A stretch of DNA of 64,000 nucleotides from Dioscorea cayenensis subsp. rotundata (lineage: Eukaryota > Streptophyta > Magnoliopsida > Dioscoreales > Dioscoreaceae), in the NCBI RefSeq assembly GCF_009730915.1, contig NC_052472.1:12777707-12841706 (forward strand), read 5' to 3'. Below the pieces are notes generated by a model, which was not told where the DNA came from, did not search any database, and saw only the letters and a program-made list of their open reading frames with translations. Shown piece after piece: positions 11,321-20,646 of this stretch. The translations under genes and the position numbers were made by a program. Position 1 is the first letter of the stretch. Each line of letters opens with the position of its first letter.

Positions 11321-11645
11321 CCACAAGTCAAGAAATTTGCCTCCAAACATCCAAGAAACACAATGCCAACCCCAATGAACCACACTTTAAGCATGCTTAT
11401 CATAAGATGAAGTGTGAAGTTTCGAAGACCAAACCATGTGGCACACTTCATCACATAGAATGGGGTATTTTGGAAATATTTGGGACGCATGAACAATTCA
11501 AGGAATTACTTTCACATGGTTTTTGGTGAATCTATTCTCAATTGATGATCCTACCTTTCACCAACTTACTTTGGAGGTTTTGAGCAATTTGGAAGCACAC
11601 CAAGACATCCACATCTTCAACATCTTGTGATGACTAGTTGGACAT
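11318..11645 (+). pseudogene. B1 remnant of the env-position ORF1
   Basis: ATG at 11318 opens a basic N-terminus (MPQVKKFASKHPRN). One frameshift later the frame continues through HFKHAYHKMKCEV and LTLEVLSNLEAHQDI with stops. The last words parallel the LTLEVLSSFEFDRSY block of A-element ORF1 proteins, so this appears to be the same gene family, cut to about 100 codons. The rest of ORF1 seems to have been lost. Function unknown; no transmembrane segment or signal peptide is visible. Confidence 0.6.
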
Positions 11646-12052
11646 TTGAGCATGGACATTCGTTTTACTTCTTTACTTTATTTCTTTGCTTTACTTTTGA
11701 TGCAAGTGTGTTTGTTTGATTGTAATAAGTTAAGAAGGGGATGCCCTACCAACCTTGTGTAGAACTTTGCTACTCTTCATCTAGTATTGTTGTGTTTTGA
11801 CTACTCCTTATTATTTATTTTTGCAATCTTAATTTTTGTTTGGAATGATGATGCCCCTTTATGCCGTGCAGGGCATTAAGGGAGCTTGGTGAGCCTGTCC
11901 ACATCCCATGGAAGCCGGACCCAACATGAAAAGCTTGCAACACCTTTTATTCAGGGCACCTCTCGCCGTGTGCCCAAGATTTAACCGGGGAAGTTCGTTC
12001 CACCCTCCTCCATTATTTTCATTGCACATATTATTATGTTTTTCATGATTAG
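11646..12052 (+). other. B1 3' noncoding region, no gene seen
   Basis: Contains an imperfect inverted word at 'tgccgtgcagggcattaagggagcttggtgagcc' (11861-11895, quoted loosely) that is also conserved in B2 (reverse, about 48730-48765). No open frame is supported. Confidence 0.6.
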
Positions 12053-12096
12053 TGTACATTGGGAACAATGTACAACACTAGGTGTGGGGATGGGTG
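12053..12096 (+). promoter_or_regulatory. Internal hairpin plus purine tract (PPT-like), B1
   Basis: TGTACATTG (12053-12061) and CAATGTACA (12066-12074) form a perfect 9-bp stem with loop GGAA, a GNRA-type tetraloop, followed 6 nt later by GGTGTGGGGATGGG. The same module occurs in A1, A2, A3, A5 and B2. It mirrors the module next to the 3' LTR and may be a second polypurine tract. Confidence 0.7.
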
Positions 12097-13070
12097 TATT
12101 ATATGTATTAGGGTGATTATTTACATGCTAGTGTACCCATGATGGCTTGTTCATTATTGTAAGACTCTTCTAGCATGGTTTAATGATCGATTTGAGTTAC
12201 ATACTTGTTGTTATACTCTATTGAATCTTGTTTCACCTCTAGTATTGTCTTGTGCACTGAATCTTGTGTTGATGCCCTGGGAATAGGCAACATGACTACT
12301 CTAACTCTCTTCTATGCTTAACACACAACTTTGAATATTTGGTCTTAGAGTACTAAGTTCTTTCATTCAATGAACTCTTAAGAACTTCTGAGTCTTGTTG
12401 AGCTAGCCCTAGTTTTGTGGCATGTAGAGTAGTCTGAAGACATGATCTAGGATGAATGTGAAAAAGAAAATGATGAAAAAAAAGAATGAATGAAAAGAGA
12501 AAAATGAGTCTATGTCAGTATTCCTCTGCTAATGAAGCATGAATGCGTCTATGTAGACTGTAATCAAGTAGTTGGGTGGCTCTTGTGCCTAACAAGCATG
12601 TGCACCCTCCAGAAAGAAATTTTTTGGTACAGTCTATGTTAGTCGGACTCGAAAAAAAAATGATGAAATGAAATGAAAATAAAAACCCTAGTGATCTTTT
12701 TTGCTACCTACTGGATGTTATGAGAAAGAATAGGGAGTTAGTTCGAGTTCAAGACTTAGAAGGATCTTACTTGCTCATTGAAGTAGCACTTAGCATTTTA
12801 GGACTTAGTACTCTTTGCATGTGGAGTGATTAGCATCTAGAGCTGTACTGATTGAAGTCAGTAGGCTGGACCAGGTCAGGGCAGATGAAATACAAGGTTC
12901 ATACACATGGCATAGACATATAAGAGGTGAGAAAGGATCTTTCTTTTATGCTTAATGTTTGTAACTCATTATCTATTTATCATTTTCCAATGCTTGTAGA
13001 GTCTTGTATTTATTTGAGCCGGAGGTAATACATTTATCCACTTATCATTATCTTTGTTTTTCATGATGTG
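12097..13070 (+). other. B1 3' noncoding region between the two PPT-like modules
   Basis: No gene. About 12420-12690 carries A-rich purine tracts (gaaaaagaaaatgatgaaaa) around three copies of a GTCTATGT word (about 12510, 12547, 12630). B2 has the same segment reversed at about 47930-48130. Short frames only. Confidence 0.65.
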
Positions 13071-13110
13071 TTTGCTTGGGGACAAGCAAATGCTTAGATA
13101 TGGGGATATT
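13071..13110 (+). promoter_or_regulatory. Terminal hairpin plus polypurine tract, B1
   Basis: TTTGCTTG (13071-13078) and CAAGCAAA (13083-13090) form a perfect 8-bp stem closing loop GGGA. GATATGGGGATATT then runs directly into the 3' LTR start at 13111. The purine-rich segment is in the canonical PPT position for plus-strand DNA synthesis. Confidence 0.78.
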
Positions 13111-14746
13111 TGATAAGTGTCTAAATGTACATATTTTAGTATATGTATTTGCTGCATATAGTATGTATTTGTATAAGAATTGATGCCCGTTTTATGCTTA
13201 ATCGTGTGTTATTTGTTTTGCAGGGCACGGAAACACCATGGAGGACATGAAGATATGATATGGGCGAAAAAGAGAAGAAAACCAGGTCGCGGTACTGTAG
13301 CGTATTCGCTGTAGTCAAAGTACTGTAGCTGGAGTATTGTAGCAGTAGTACTGCAGCACCGACACTGTAGCAAGATTACTGTAGCACCTGGAGAGTTTCC
13401 AAGACAAAAATCGAATCATGGCATACGGCCTCAATGCTGCCCGGTATAGAGCCCGGGATGATCACCGTAGCACAAAGGAAGTTGATTGATTGAAGGCATA
13501 CCGTCTCAATGAGGTGCTCATTGAGCCAGTATGGATACTATTTGGACTGCATTTGTGGAGTTTTCTTGCCCCAAATAGTGTCAATGAGGAGCTCAATGAG
13601 GTCCTCATTGAGCTTGGGATTCTACCCGGGATTGGGGGATCTTGGCGTTGATGATGAGGGGTATAAAAGGCATTTTTGGGGAAACAAAAGAGGGACTTTT
13701 TGGGGGAGACTTTGGGGGGTTCTTGGCAGCCACCACTTGGGAGGAAGCAGAAAAACGAAGACATCATTTTCTTGGGAGATTTGGCTTGAAGCTTGGGAAG
13801 ATCAAGGGCTTGAACTTCAAGGGGAAGCTTCATCATCAAGGGAGGAGAAGCATTCGGCACCTTTAGGGCTAGAAGAAGCGTCATTCGGCCGGCATTCTCC
13901 CTCCTCTTCATCATTCAGACTTGGGAGTGCCATTTATGCATTTACTTCTTGCTTTTGTTGTGTTTGAGACATTTATTTGTATGAGGGCACACTAGACCCC
14001 CAAGGCCACCGGATGTATGTGAACCTTTGGGGGGCCCAGGGGGGTTCATCATGTATTTTGGATGCTTCACTCTTATTTGGAATGCATTGGTGTGATTTGT
14101 GGTTTAGCTCATGTTGTTTAATGCCTAGAACTATAATATGTAGAAATCCTTAGTTCTTATTTGAGTTGTATACGTAGAGGTGACCTACTCACGTGTACTA
14201 GATCATCATTGAGCTAAAAAGGGAGATCCTTGACAAACATGCTGAGAAATTGGATGTAGGTTGCCCCTCTAAACCATGAGGATAAACTTAGGTTAAGTGC
14301 GTCTTTATTTCGCGATCTCAATGTACTTAATGCGATCATAGGAATATGACTAAGGAGAAATCCTTGTCATCATTTGTATGGGATTAGGGTTTCACTACCG
14401 AGAAATTGGTGTTGAACTATTGTTGAGGTCTGTCGGCCTAAATCACCCATGTCATCTATTCTTATGCATCCGAACATCATGATGAATCCCTCTTGGGAAT
14501 CCTCATCCCTAGGCCTGTTCTTATCATTATTGCTCTTGTGAATTTCTTGCTTGTTGTGCGGCTGCTATACTTGTATACTTAATTACGTTATTGGACGTAC
14601 TAGAGTAAGAACATGTTTGAGTTGTAGGTTAGAAAATAAGTGATGGAGGAGTAATAGGAGCTCCTTAGCCCCATGGAATACTACGACCCCTGTGTCACTC
14701 GCAGGGTATTACTTGATAATCCCGTACACTTGCAAGCACACAATCA
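13111..14746 (+). repeat. B1 3' LTR
   Basis: TGATAAGTGTC...CACACAATCA, followed by TSD AAGTG. Contains TACTGTAGCA-like words (13290-13385), an inverted CTCAATGAG/CTCATTGAG pair (13503-13530), TATAAAA at 13662-13668 and the U5 word CCCGTACACTTGC. At 1636 bp it lacks the duplication found in the left LTR. Confidence 0.92.
13662..13668 (+). promoter_or_regulatory. TATA box candidate, B1 3' LTR
   Basis: GGGTATAAAAGGC about 550 bp into the LTR, a good plant TATA context. The same place in the truncated left LTR reads GATAAAAAGG (4949). Confidence 0.6.
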
Positions 14747-16687
14747 AAGTGCCCATAGCATGGATTTCCTGAATGGATGATTATTCAGACCTTTTACAAC
14801 AGGTTGAATCCAAGCACAAGACAACTTATAGATGTCGATGTAGGAGGTATAATAGGAAACAAGACGCCTGAAGAAGCCTAATACTTGGTAGAGGAAATGG
14901 CCATGAATAGCTACCAATGGAATGCAAGGGAAAAGAAGAAAGTGGCCAGACTCCATGAAATTGATGCCGTGACATCCTCAGCAGCCCAAGTAGAGGTGTT
15001 GAGCAAGAAATTGGATACATTAACTTCATCAAGGGTGGCCGCTATCACAAGTTATGATGGTTGTGGGGGTTCACATATGTTGTCTGATTGTTCTATTTTG
15101 ATTGCTACTTTAGCCCCGACTGAACAAGTAGACTTTGTGGTCAATTCAGGAAAGGTACAAGGTAATCCGTATAACAACACCTACAACCAAGGATGGAGAA
15201 GCCACCCTAATTTCTCATGGAGTAACCAAGGGCAGCAAAAGGCCATAGCACCACCGGGTTTCCAATAATAACAACAACAAGCCCCAAACATGGAGAATCG
15301 TGTTTCAGGTTTGGAGACCCGGATGAATGATTTAGAGAAAGCTTTGACCAGATTTGTGCAAACATCGAACAATCGGTTTTACTCTGTCGAAGCTACACTT
15401 CGCAACCACACCGCTTCATTACACAATCTAGAGAACCATGTGGGGCAAATTGCCAAGTCTCTATGAAAGTAATTTCAAGGAAGTCTACCTAGCAACACCG
15501 AAACTAATCCAAGGGAACATGTAAAGGTGATCACTTTGAGAAGTGATCGTGAGGTTGAGGGTATGTTTACAAGTGAGAAGACCAATGTTGTCATGGAGGT
15601 TGATGAGAGAGAGCAAACAAGGAGAAGGACGTAGCACCCTCACCTTACAAGCCGAGAATTCCCAACCCTTCAAGATTGAAGAATGGCCAAAATGATGAGC
15701 AGTACAAGAAGTTCTTGGGTGTATTTAAGCAATTACACATCAACATTCCTTTTGTGGAGGTGTTGTCTCAAATGCCTCGGTATGCTAAGTTCTTGAAAGA
15801 TTTATTGACTAACAAGAGGAAGTTGGAGGAGAGTGCATCGGTGATCTTAGATTCCTCTTGTTTGGTAGTGTTGCAAAAGAATATCCCAAACAAGAAGAAA
15901 GACTCTGGAAGCTTCATCATCCCATGCAACATTGGTAATATAGGCAAAGAAATGCCATTGGTGGACTCTGGGGCTAGTATCAATGTCATGCTATATACCT
16001 TTTTCAAGATTCTAGGCTTGGGAGAGCCTTGGCCCACTCGGATGGCATTGCAATTGGCGGACCGAATAGTGAGACATCCGAGGGGCATCATTGAAGACAT
16101 ACTTGTCAAGGTGGACAAGTACATATTTCCTGTAGACTTCATAGTGTTGGATGTCGATGAGGATGTAGATGTTCCTTTGATACTTGGGAGGCCATTATTG
16201 CATACCTCCAAGGCATAAATTGACATGGACGGCGGGGAGTTGACACTGAGTGTTGGAGATGATAAGCTCACATACCGCCTCGCCGAATCAATGTGACATT
16301 CTCTTGACTTTGATGATATTCTGTATTTTCTTGACACTACTAAAGAGATAATTGTTGAATATATGCAGGAAATGTTGAATCTGGACCAGTACGAGGGGTT
16401 GCTAGACTAAGAGGTAGATAATGAAGAAGTAATGATGCTTGGTCTAGAGGAGAAAGTACCATCTACTCCGGGAATCATGAAGAAGGTGCCTGGAAGATGA
16501 AGCCGGCAAGGAGACGCCACAAGAAACGCCCCAAGGCTGTTAGGAATGTGCAAGAACAGAACAAGGTTACGAACCACAGTTAAGTGGTACCAAGCATGAC
16601 AACTCTACCTCTACCTTCAAAAGACTATGTTCATCATGCTTCCAAGTCATGGGTAAGAGAGAAACCTTCATCTATGAGCCCTCGTGA
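14747..16687 (+). pseudogene. A1 gag-pro, C-terminal part, broken
   Basis: Continues the A1 gag after B1, beginning with the duplicated AAGTG and then the GFPEWMIIQTFYNRLNPSTR block. The knuckle has lost its first cysteine (YDGCGGSHMLSDC). Stops or shifts at about 14760, 14880, 15266, 15465, 15620, 16216 and near 16290-16500. The protease segment (15676-16218) keeps VDSGASINVM with D-S-G and the PLILGRPLL motif. The frame ends EPS and TGA at 16685, overlapping a splice-donor consensus. No RT domain follows. Confidence 0.88.
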
Positions 16688-16768
16688 GGTAAGAAAAGGT
16701 ACGTCAAGCTAAGTGACATTAAGCAAGCGCTTCTTCGTAGGCAACCCAAGTCTTTATTGTTTTCCTAG
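16680..16768 (+). promoter_or_regulatory. Post-protease motif with splice-donor consensus, A1
   Basis: GAG|GTAAGAAAAGG at the gag-pro stop, boundary after 16688, followed by 'ggtacgtcaagctaagtgac' and 'aagcgcttctt..aggcaaccc'. In A elements this block can be read in frame beyond the stop as RYVKLSDIKQALL. In B1 it cannot. Confidence 0.6.
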
Positions 16769-17019
16769 GTTTTAGTCTAGTGTTTGCATGAATAAGGCTT
16801 TAAGTGTTGGTGTCTTGATTCTTAGATGCTTTTGCTATGATTTTCTCATGGACATTATGGTGTTATCATGTGCCTAATCGTGTGTGGTGAAGAATCTTGG
16901 TCGCTTGAGCGTGTTTTTCATGTTTTCTCTGGTTAAAATTTCATTGTTAGGCAGGCTCTGAGTGTATATTTGTGTTCAGGAATTTTTAGTAGAGCCTCCA
17001 AAGTTTTCTAAGTGTCCAA
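16769..17019 (+). other. A1 spacer, nothing recognised
   Basis: T-rich noncoding sequence between the post-pro motif and the hairpin array. No gene, repeat or clear signal seen. Confidence 0.5.
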
Positions 17020-17625
17020 AGACAACACACGCAAGTGTGGAATTTCTACACGGGCGTGCGTTTTTATTCAGAGCTCATCCAGAGACGGCACAGGGGCGTG
17101 GACTCACCCCTGTGGACGACCTTGTGAAGGTCCACACACGTGCGGAATTTCCGCACGGGCGTGTGTTTCCCTCCAAAGACTCAGAGATTTTTCCCGAGAA
17201 GACATAGTGGCGTGGACTCACCCATTTGGATGATTTTGTCAATAAATGCACGGCCGTGGGTAATTTCCGCACGCCCGTGTGTTTCTCTACAAAGAATTTC
17301 TCCTCTATTCTGAGAAGACACAGGGGTGTGCATTTGCCCCTGTAAATTTCCCAGTAAGGATCCACGCTCGTGTGGAATTTACACACGGGCATGTGAAACA
17401 CTTAGAGAATTTTCACGGTTGGACAGAAAAGCCACAGGGGTGTGCATCTGCCCCCTATGGGTCGAACACACAGGCGTTGGTAACCTGCAAACGCCCGTGT
17501 GAAGGCGTACAGAAGCATAGGGTGTTTTCTGGAGAGCGCACAGGGGCATGCATCTGCCCCTGTAGACCTCTCCTGTGGAGGCACACGGGCTTGGGTAATT
17601 TCCACACGCTCGTGTGATTGTACGG
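17020..17625 (+). repeat. A1 tandem hairpin array (CACGGGCGTG type)
   Basis: About ten irregular units of inverted repeats of two alternating kinds: GCACGGGCGTG-like arms separated by about 10 nt from CACGCCCGTG-like arms, and CACAGGGGC-like arms pairing with GCCCCTGTG-like arms. It is much more CpG-rich than its surroundings. Open frames on both strands through it (for example 17279-17617) are consequences of the repeats. The same array occurs in A3 (29880-30500), A2 (40565-41180) and A5 (56030-56096 with 63233-63340). Confidence 0.88.
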
Positions 17626-18042
17626 AAATGCAAGAGCCGCGGGTTTTCTTTAAAATGCTTTCGTTCTTCTTCATTGTCACACTCCCAACCACTTAGAAAA
17701 CACTCATACTCACTCTCCCGACCTGACACCATTAGTTTAGAGTGTTTTGATTTAATTTTCCGGCCGAATTCAAAGTTTTTATCTTCATCTCGTCGATAAC
17801 CGTTAATCTTCTCTTCTCTTCGTCATATTTGATTTTATTCAATTAGAATGGTGAATGTTGCTTCGTTTCTACAATTAGATGGTTATTGCATGCTTCGAAA
17901 GTGTTTAGAAACAATTCTAAGATGTATTTGTGGAATTTGAGCATGCGGCCGTGAGGTTTTAACACCCATGGATCCACACGGGCGTGGGGAATTTCCACAT
18001 GACCATGTGGATTCTTGCAGCAATAATCCTGTGAGCCAATTT

Positions 18043-18070
18043 GATTGATTTCGTTTTAATTCTTGTAGAT
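18043..18070 (+). promoter_or_regulatory. Splice-acceptor consensus before A1 ORF1
   Basis: TTTCGTTTTAATTCTTGTAG followed by AT and then the ORF1 ATG at 18071. A3 has TTCTTCTCAAATTTTACAG, ATT and ATG at the same place. A2 and A5 have the tract with the AG damaged. It would pair with the donor at 16688/16689 and remove the hairpin array. Confidence 0.6.
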
Positions 18071-19394
18071 ATGGAACCTAGGACAAAGATCTCGGCCAGC
18101 AAACATCCCAGAGAGTAGCCCCGTGAGACACAATACATAGAGTTCGCTAATCCCAAGCACCAGGCTCGATTTGAGCGATTGTCGAAACTTAGGTTTGGAC
18201 AGACTTGCTTCTTAGATACGAGTGTATTGTGAGATATATAGTAGGGAGATGAGTTGTTGGATGAGGTTGATGATCTCGTCTTGGTGGGAGTTTGGAGACA
18301 GCTACTGATGATGAGAGAACCTGCCATCCGTGCACTTACACTTAAGGTATTATCATCATTCGAGTTTGATCGTTCTTATAATCGACTCGACAGTGTCAAC
18401 GCTATACAGTTTAGAGCATTGGGCTATATCTACAGCATGAGCGTGACACATTTTTTGATCCGGTTGGGAGAGTATGAGGAGGCATTCACAGGTACTGAGG
18501 AGTTTGCTTAGTTGTCGATAGATTATCCTAGTACGTAGACCCTACTAAGAGCGTATGAAGTATTGTGCAGTCAGGGCCAGTATGAGCCAGGGGTATCCAA
18601 GGCCACGTGCCTTTCTCGACCTGTATATTCATACTGACACGCCATTATGATTAGGTCGGTGAATGGTAGTGGTGACCGTACCGGTGTCCTGAGTCGGCAG
18701 GAGCTCTTGTACCTTTATTCAATGGTTCAGAGCACACCGATCCGTCTTGGATACATTGTAACTAAGTACATAAGGCATCAGGGGCATTACACTAGGGCAG
18801 GAGCACTTTTCACAGGCCCATACATCACGAGACTCATCTTGGGGATGGGTCTACTGGACATGATTCAGGGGACCGAGAAGGCGAGTGTACCTGTCCCCTA
18901 AGTATTGAGACAGTGAGATTAATGGGATTGGTGCGCAGACACAGTCTTGGTGTGTATATATTGGTTACACATACTCCAGAGGTAGCAAGGGGAGGAGATG
19001 ACACTACAGAGGATCTCAGCCGGTCCCTGAGTCTCAGCCTATGCAGATGGATATAGATGTACCTCCCCTAGCATAGGAGCCACCTCCGGTGCGTATTTCC
19101 TCCCCACCTCAAGGACAGGATCAATTTGAGAGGCTCAAGAGTGTTGTGGGAGTACTCCAAACTGATTTGGCAGAGGTTCGTGCACTACAGGTCGTACAGC
19201 ACGCAGAGGTGATAGCTTGCTTTGATATGCTACAATAGTTATTCGAGCACGACGTGCCTTCACCTTTCATCATGAGACCCCGGACCCCTCCAGCTCCTCT
19301 AGCACCATCATCACCGGCACATGCACCGATTGATCCACCTATTTCACCACTAACAGCAACAGTAGAGCCTACCGGTGATGACATCAACACTTGA
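18071..19394 (+). pseudogene. A1 ORF1 (env-position protein), broken
   Basis: ATG MEPRTKISASK, then stops at about 18116, 18231, 18241, 18509, 18536 and later. The matching block REPAIRALTLKVLSSFEFD and the STGVLSRQELLYLYSMV-like block identify it as the same protein as the 320-residue open frame at 28469-29431. A proline-rich C-terminal tail (PRTPPAPLAPSSPA) ends DDINT and TGA at 19392. Family: possibly the Pfam ATHILA ORF-1 family (PF03078), judged from memory of its style, not by search. No membrane segment seen. Function unknown. Confidence 0.75.
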
Positions 19395-19772
19395 TGCATC
19401 TTTTATTTTTCTTTACTTCTACTTATATTTTGGACTTGTACACTCAAAAAGGATCTTCCTTCTGAGTTTATCTTTTGTTTTATCTCGAGTTGTATTCATT
19501 GCTTTATCTTTTATATACTCGAGTTATTTTTGTTTATTGAGCTTCACTGAACTGCCCTAGTGTATGCGTGCAGATGGTCTTGTTAGTTTTGGAATTGAGA
19601 ACTAGTCATGGACACGGCCAATGTTCGGCCGTGTGTGCTTCACAACCCGTTGGAACTTTACTCCAGAAGATTTAGCTCCATCAAACAAAACACTAGGAGT
19701 CAGGGAAGTATTATTTCAATTGCCCACTCCCACATGTGTTTTAAATTGTATTACTTTTAATGTTCCTGCATG

Positions 19773-19819
19773 TGTACATTAAGGGCAATGTACATCTTAA
19801 GTGTGTGTGTGTGGGGGGA
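19773..19819 (+). promoter_or_regulatory. Internal hairpin plus purine tract, A1
   Basis: TGTACATT (19773-19780) pairs with AATGTACA (19787-19794) round AAGGGC, followed by a (GT)n-expanded GTGTGGGGGGAAG tract. It corresponds to 12053-12096 in B1. The loop is degenerate in this copy, while the stem is intact. Confidence 0.7.
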
Positions 19820-20606
19820 AGTTCATATTGCACATGTCCTTTACATAAATTTTGATTGACATACATGCTCACATAGCCAATGGCGGTTCACCTTAGTCGT
19901 AATGAGTGTATTCTTGAGTTTAGGAGAAGTTTTAACATTGAATATTTCCATGCCCTAGTTTTTACTTGAATTTCTAGGACTTTTTGCCCGATTAACACTT
20001 GTTGCACTACTCACTCATGAAACTCTTTTGGAAACTCAAGTTCAATGTTTAAGGAACTAATTAGTTTTGTTTCTTGTTCTATTTTGCAAAAAAACAAATA
20101 GAATGTTAAATTGTGCATTAGGGGTGGAAAGAGCTACTACCTATGAAGTATGAAGCTACTCTCATAAGTTGGATACTAGTTATGCCTTAATGAGAAAAAG
20201 AGCTATCTCATGGGATGAGTGAAAGCTACCACCCCGGTAGAGAGAGCTACCATCTCGAAAGTATGAAAGCCACCTTAGCGGCACGGCTACTTCAGAAAGG
20301 GCTATCTTAGAGAATGTTTGAAGCTACTACCATATTTTTGTTTGATTACATTTTCTAGTTAAATAAGTCCCGTATACTTGGAACATTGACGAGTATACTT
20401 TGGGTTTACTTGAGTGAGTTTACACACACTTACATGATCTCGGGTTTGTTGTCCTTTTTTATTCGTGTTTTTAGCTAGAGCATTGATTTTTCGTATTTAG
20501 TGTTGAAATTGCCCTTACTCGTAGAATGCTTTCCTTGCATGCTTTGGTGAACCTAAGCCCAAGCACTTTCAATATCTCCTTCTTCTATGCTTCAATATTT
20601 TATTTC
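19820..20606 (+). repeat. A1 3' noncoding region with GCTACY repeats
   Basis: No gene. About 20128-20335 holds roughly eight loose repeats of (GA)GCTAC(C/T) with 20-30 bp spacing. A2 carries the same block reversed at 24880-25080, and A5 keeps only its edge at 53511-53560. The rest is AT-rich and unannotated. Confidence 0.65.
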
Positions 20607-20646
20607 TTTGCTTAAGGACAAGCAAAATCTTAAGTGTCAGGGAGTT
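20607..20646 (+). promoter_or_regulatory. Terminal hairpin plus polypurine tract, A1
   Basis: TTTGCTT (20607-20613) and AAGCAAA (20620-20626) form a stem with a degenerate loop, followed by TAAGTGTCAGGGAGTT abutting the LTR start TGATAAG at 20647. The A2 copy is cleaner (AAGTGTGGGGGAGTT). Confidence 0.72.

Larger units (their letters stand above)
4391..14746 (+). mobile_element. B1: Athila-like LTR retrotransposon nested in A1 gag
   Basis: Flanked by a perfect 5-bp TSD, AAGTG (4386-4390 and 14747-14751), in the middle of A1 gag. Order: truncated LTR (4391-5516), full LTR (5517-7441), Asp PBS, gag-pro pseudogene (7600-10192), post-pro motif, hairpin block, ORF1 remnant, two hairpin and purine-tract modules, 3' LTR (13111-14746). 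It lacks reverse transcriptase, RNase H and integrase. The doubled left LTR suggests a second B element inserted into the first and the pair then recombined (see findings). Confidence 0.9.

Noticed and set aside
11236..11496. Minus-strand 86-codon frame in B1
   Set aside because: Lies opposite the plus-strand ORF1 remnant, which has a homologous block and an acceptor-preceded ATG.
17020..17625. Possible CRISPR-like array of repeats and spacers
   Set aside because: Units are irregular, of two palindrome types, in a plant retrotransposon, with no cas genes and no constant repeat length.
18071..19394. ORF1 as a true envelope protein
   Set aside because: It has the env position but no signal peptide, transmembrane helix or cysteine-rich ectodomain. 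Described only as an env-position ORF.
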